42,980 nt of DNA, from positions 1 to 42,980 of the forward strand of contig JAFMNE010000018.1 of assembly GCA_017859395.1 (NCBI GenBank), in the 5' to 3' direction. The notes under the pieces were generated by a model. That model searched no databases. It had not been told where the DNA came from and saw only the letters and a list, made by a program, of their open reading frames with translations. Both the position numbers and the translations under genes were made by a program. Numbering within the stretch: the first letter of the stretch is position 1; each line of letters begins with the position of its first letter. Shown here one piece after another: positions 42,514 through 42,980 of the stretch. The stretch is from Ilumatobacteraceae bacterium. GTDB taxonomy: Bacteria; Actinomycetota; Acidimicrobiia; Acidimicrobiales; Ilumatobacteraceae.

Positions 42514-42980
42514 TCAGTGTTCGTCGGGAGTGTTGTGTTGTTGAGCGTCTTGTACAAGTAGCTGTAACAGCTTGAGTTCGAGCGCGCGGTGGGCAGCGAT
42601 GTCGATGGGTTTATCACTGATGACGTCAGGGAATGCAGCAATGGTGATCACACCAGCCATGAGTCGCTGGGCGAGCAATAACGCGACGGTGTCATCCAGC
42701 CCGAGCCCGGTAGTGAATGTGCTCATCAGCTGTTCCGCAATCTCGCGACTTCCGGTTGGCACACCGCTGTCGCGGTTTTGTGACAACCAAACAGCAAGGT
42801 GTGCGAGGTGGATGATTTCCGGCCGGAGCGTGTCGCCATCGAGGGGTGCCAATCCGGCAGCTGCTTGGGCTTGCACTATCGGATACACGTCTGCAAGAAG
42901 CTCGGCTTTGCCGCCGAAGTAATCAGGCACGTAGCGGTGGTATACCCCCGCACGATCAGCGATGTCGCGGATGGTGAGGT
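42514..42980 (-). CDS. TetR family transcriptional regulator (5' truncated by window)
   Basis: The frame runs in from the right edge. It begins within the HTH, LTIRDIADRAGVYHRYVPDYFGG, which is the TetR recognition helix with a Tyr/Phe turn, and goes on to KAELLADVYPIV, then a helical ligand-binding domain. About 155 residues are visible and the first part of the HTH is outside the window. The target is unknown. It lies just past the tRNA remnant and could belong to a transferred segment. Codon use is slightly less GC-rich than the neighbours. Confidence 0.8.
   Translation of the reverse strand, partial: LTIRDIADRAGVYHRYVPDYFGGKAELLADVYPIVQAQAAAGLAPLDGDTLRPEIIHLAHLAVWLSQNRDSGVPTGSREIAEQLMSTFTTGLGLDDTVALLLAQRLMAGVITIAAFPDVISDKPIDIAAHRALELKLLQLLVQDAQQHNTPDEH

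Overview
The window is a GC-rich stretch of an actinobacterial chromosome, gene-dense and mostly housekeeping or catabolic. Evidence for Actinomycetota: a WhiB regulator, a PdtaS-type histidine kinase, a DUF3107 protein, the actinobacterial trio of histidine phosphatase (MSMEG_4193 type), DUF3090 and SCO1664-type kinase-fold protein, an F420-dependent LLM oxidoreductase, an FrhB-like protein, many GTG starts and several start-stop overlaps. I infer the class Acidimicrobiia (Ilumatobacter-like) with moderate confidence; no rRNA or other phylogenetic marker is present to prove it. No complete tRNA, rRNA, CRISPR array or insertion sequence was seen.

Layout. 1-2165: the end of an MFS transporter and a sortase-type (LPVTG) delta-60-repeat surface protein that is broken by one in-frame TAG. 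2166-10810: oligoendopeptidase F, a Bcr/CflA-like MFS pump, DUF3107, an RlmI-like methyltransferase, an HD-domain protein, PdtaS, an MscS channel and WhiB. 10810-19590: a glycerophosphodiesterase, a diacylglycerol-kinase-like lipid kinase, the electron transfer flavoprotein pair etfB-etfA, the SCO1664/DUF3090/phosphatase operon with an unknown fourth gene, a family 5 uracil-DNA glycosylase, a small lipoprotein and an FrhB-like iron-sulfur protein. 19647-23753: a nitrogen block with two tandem amt-PII modules preceded by a small receiver-less winged-helix protein. 23891-33205: an acyl-CoA dehydrogenase (a likely electron donor to the ETF), a hypothetical, an MsiK-type sugar ABC ATPase, an LLM/aldo-keto reductase/LacI cluster, a rhodanese, an SDR, a hypothetical and a phosphodiesterase-like lipoprotein. 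33216-38226: a cupin/FAD-monooxygenase pair, a Fur-family regulator and a CbiMQO-type ECF nickel/cobalt importer. 38273-42980: a degenerate DHPS-like protein, folK, an F420-type LLM oxidoreductase, a SulP transporter, a tRNA 3'-end remnant and a truncated TetR regulator.

The most informative signals are regulatory. Upstream of the second amt gene there is a four-element tandem matching the GlnR box (GTNAC-N6-GAAAC, repeated with 11-bp phasing). Weaker GAAAC-phased sites lie before the other amt gene and before the small winged-helix gene, suggesting one local nitrogen regulon. The metal importer has a near-consensus Nur box (TTGCGA-N5-TTGCAT) whose right half is the promoter -35 element, and a Fur-family gene is divergently transcribed next to it, which points to nickel rather than cobalt. 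Two CRP-type cores (GTGA-N6-TCAC) precede the MscS and SulP genes.
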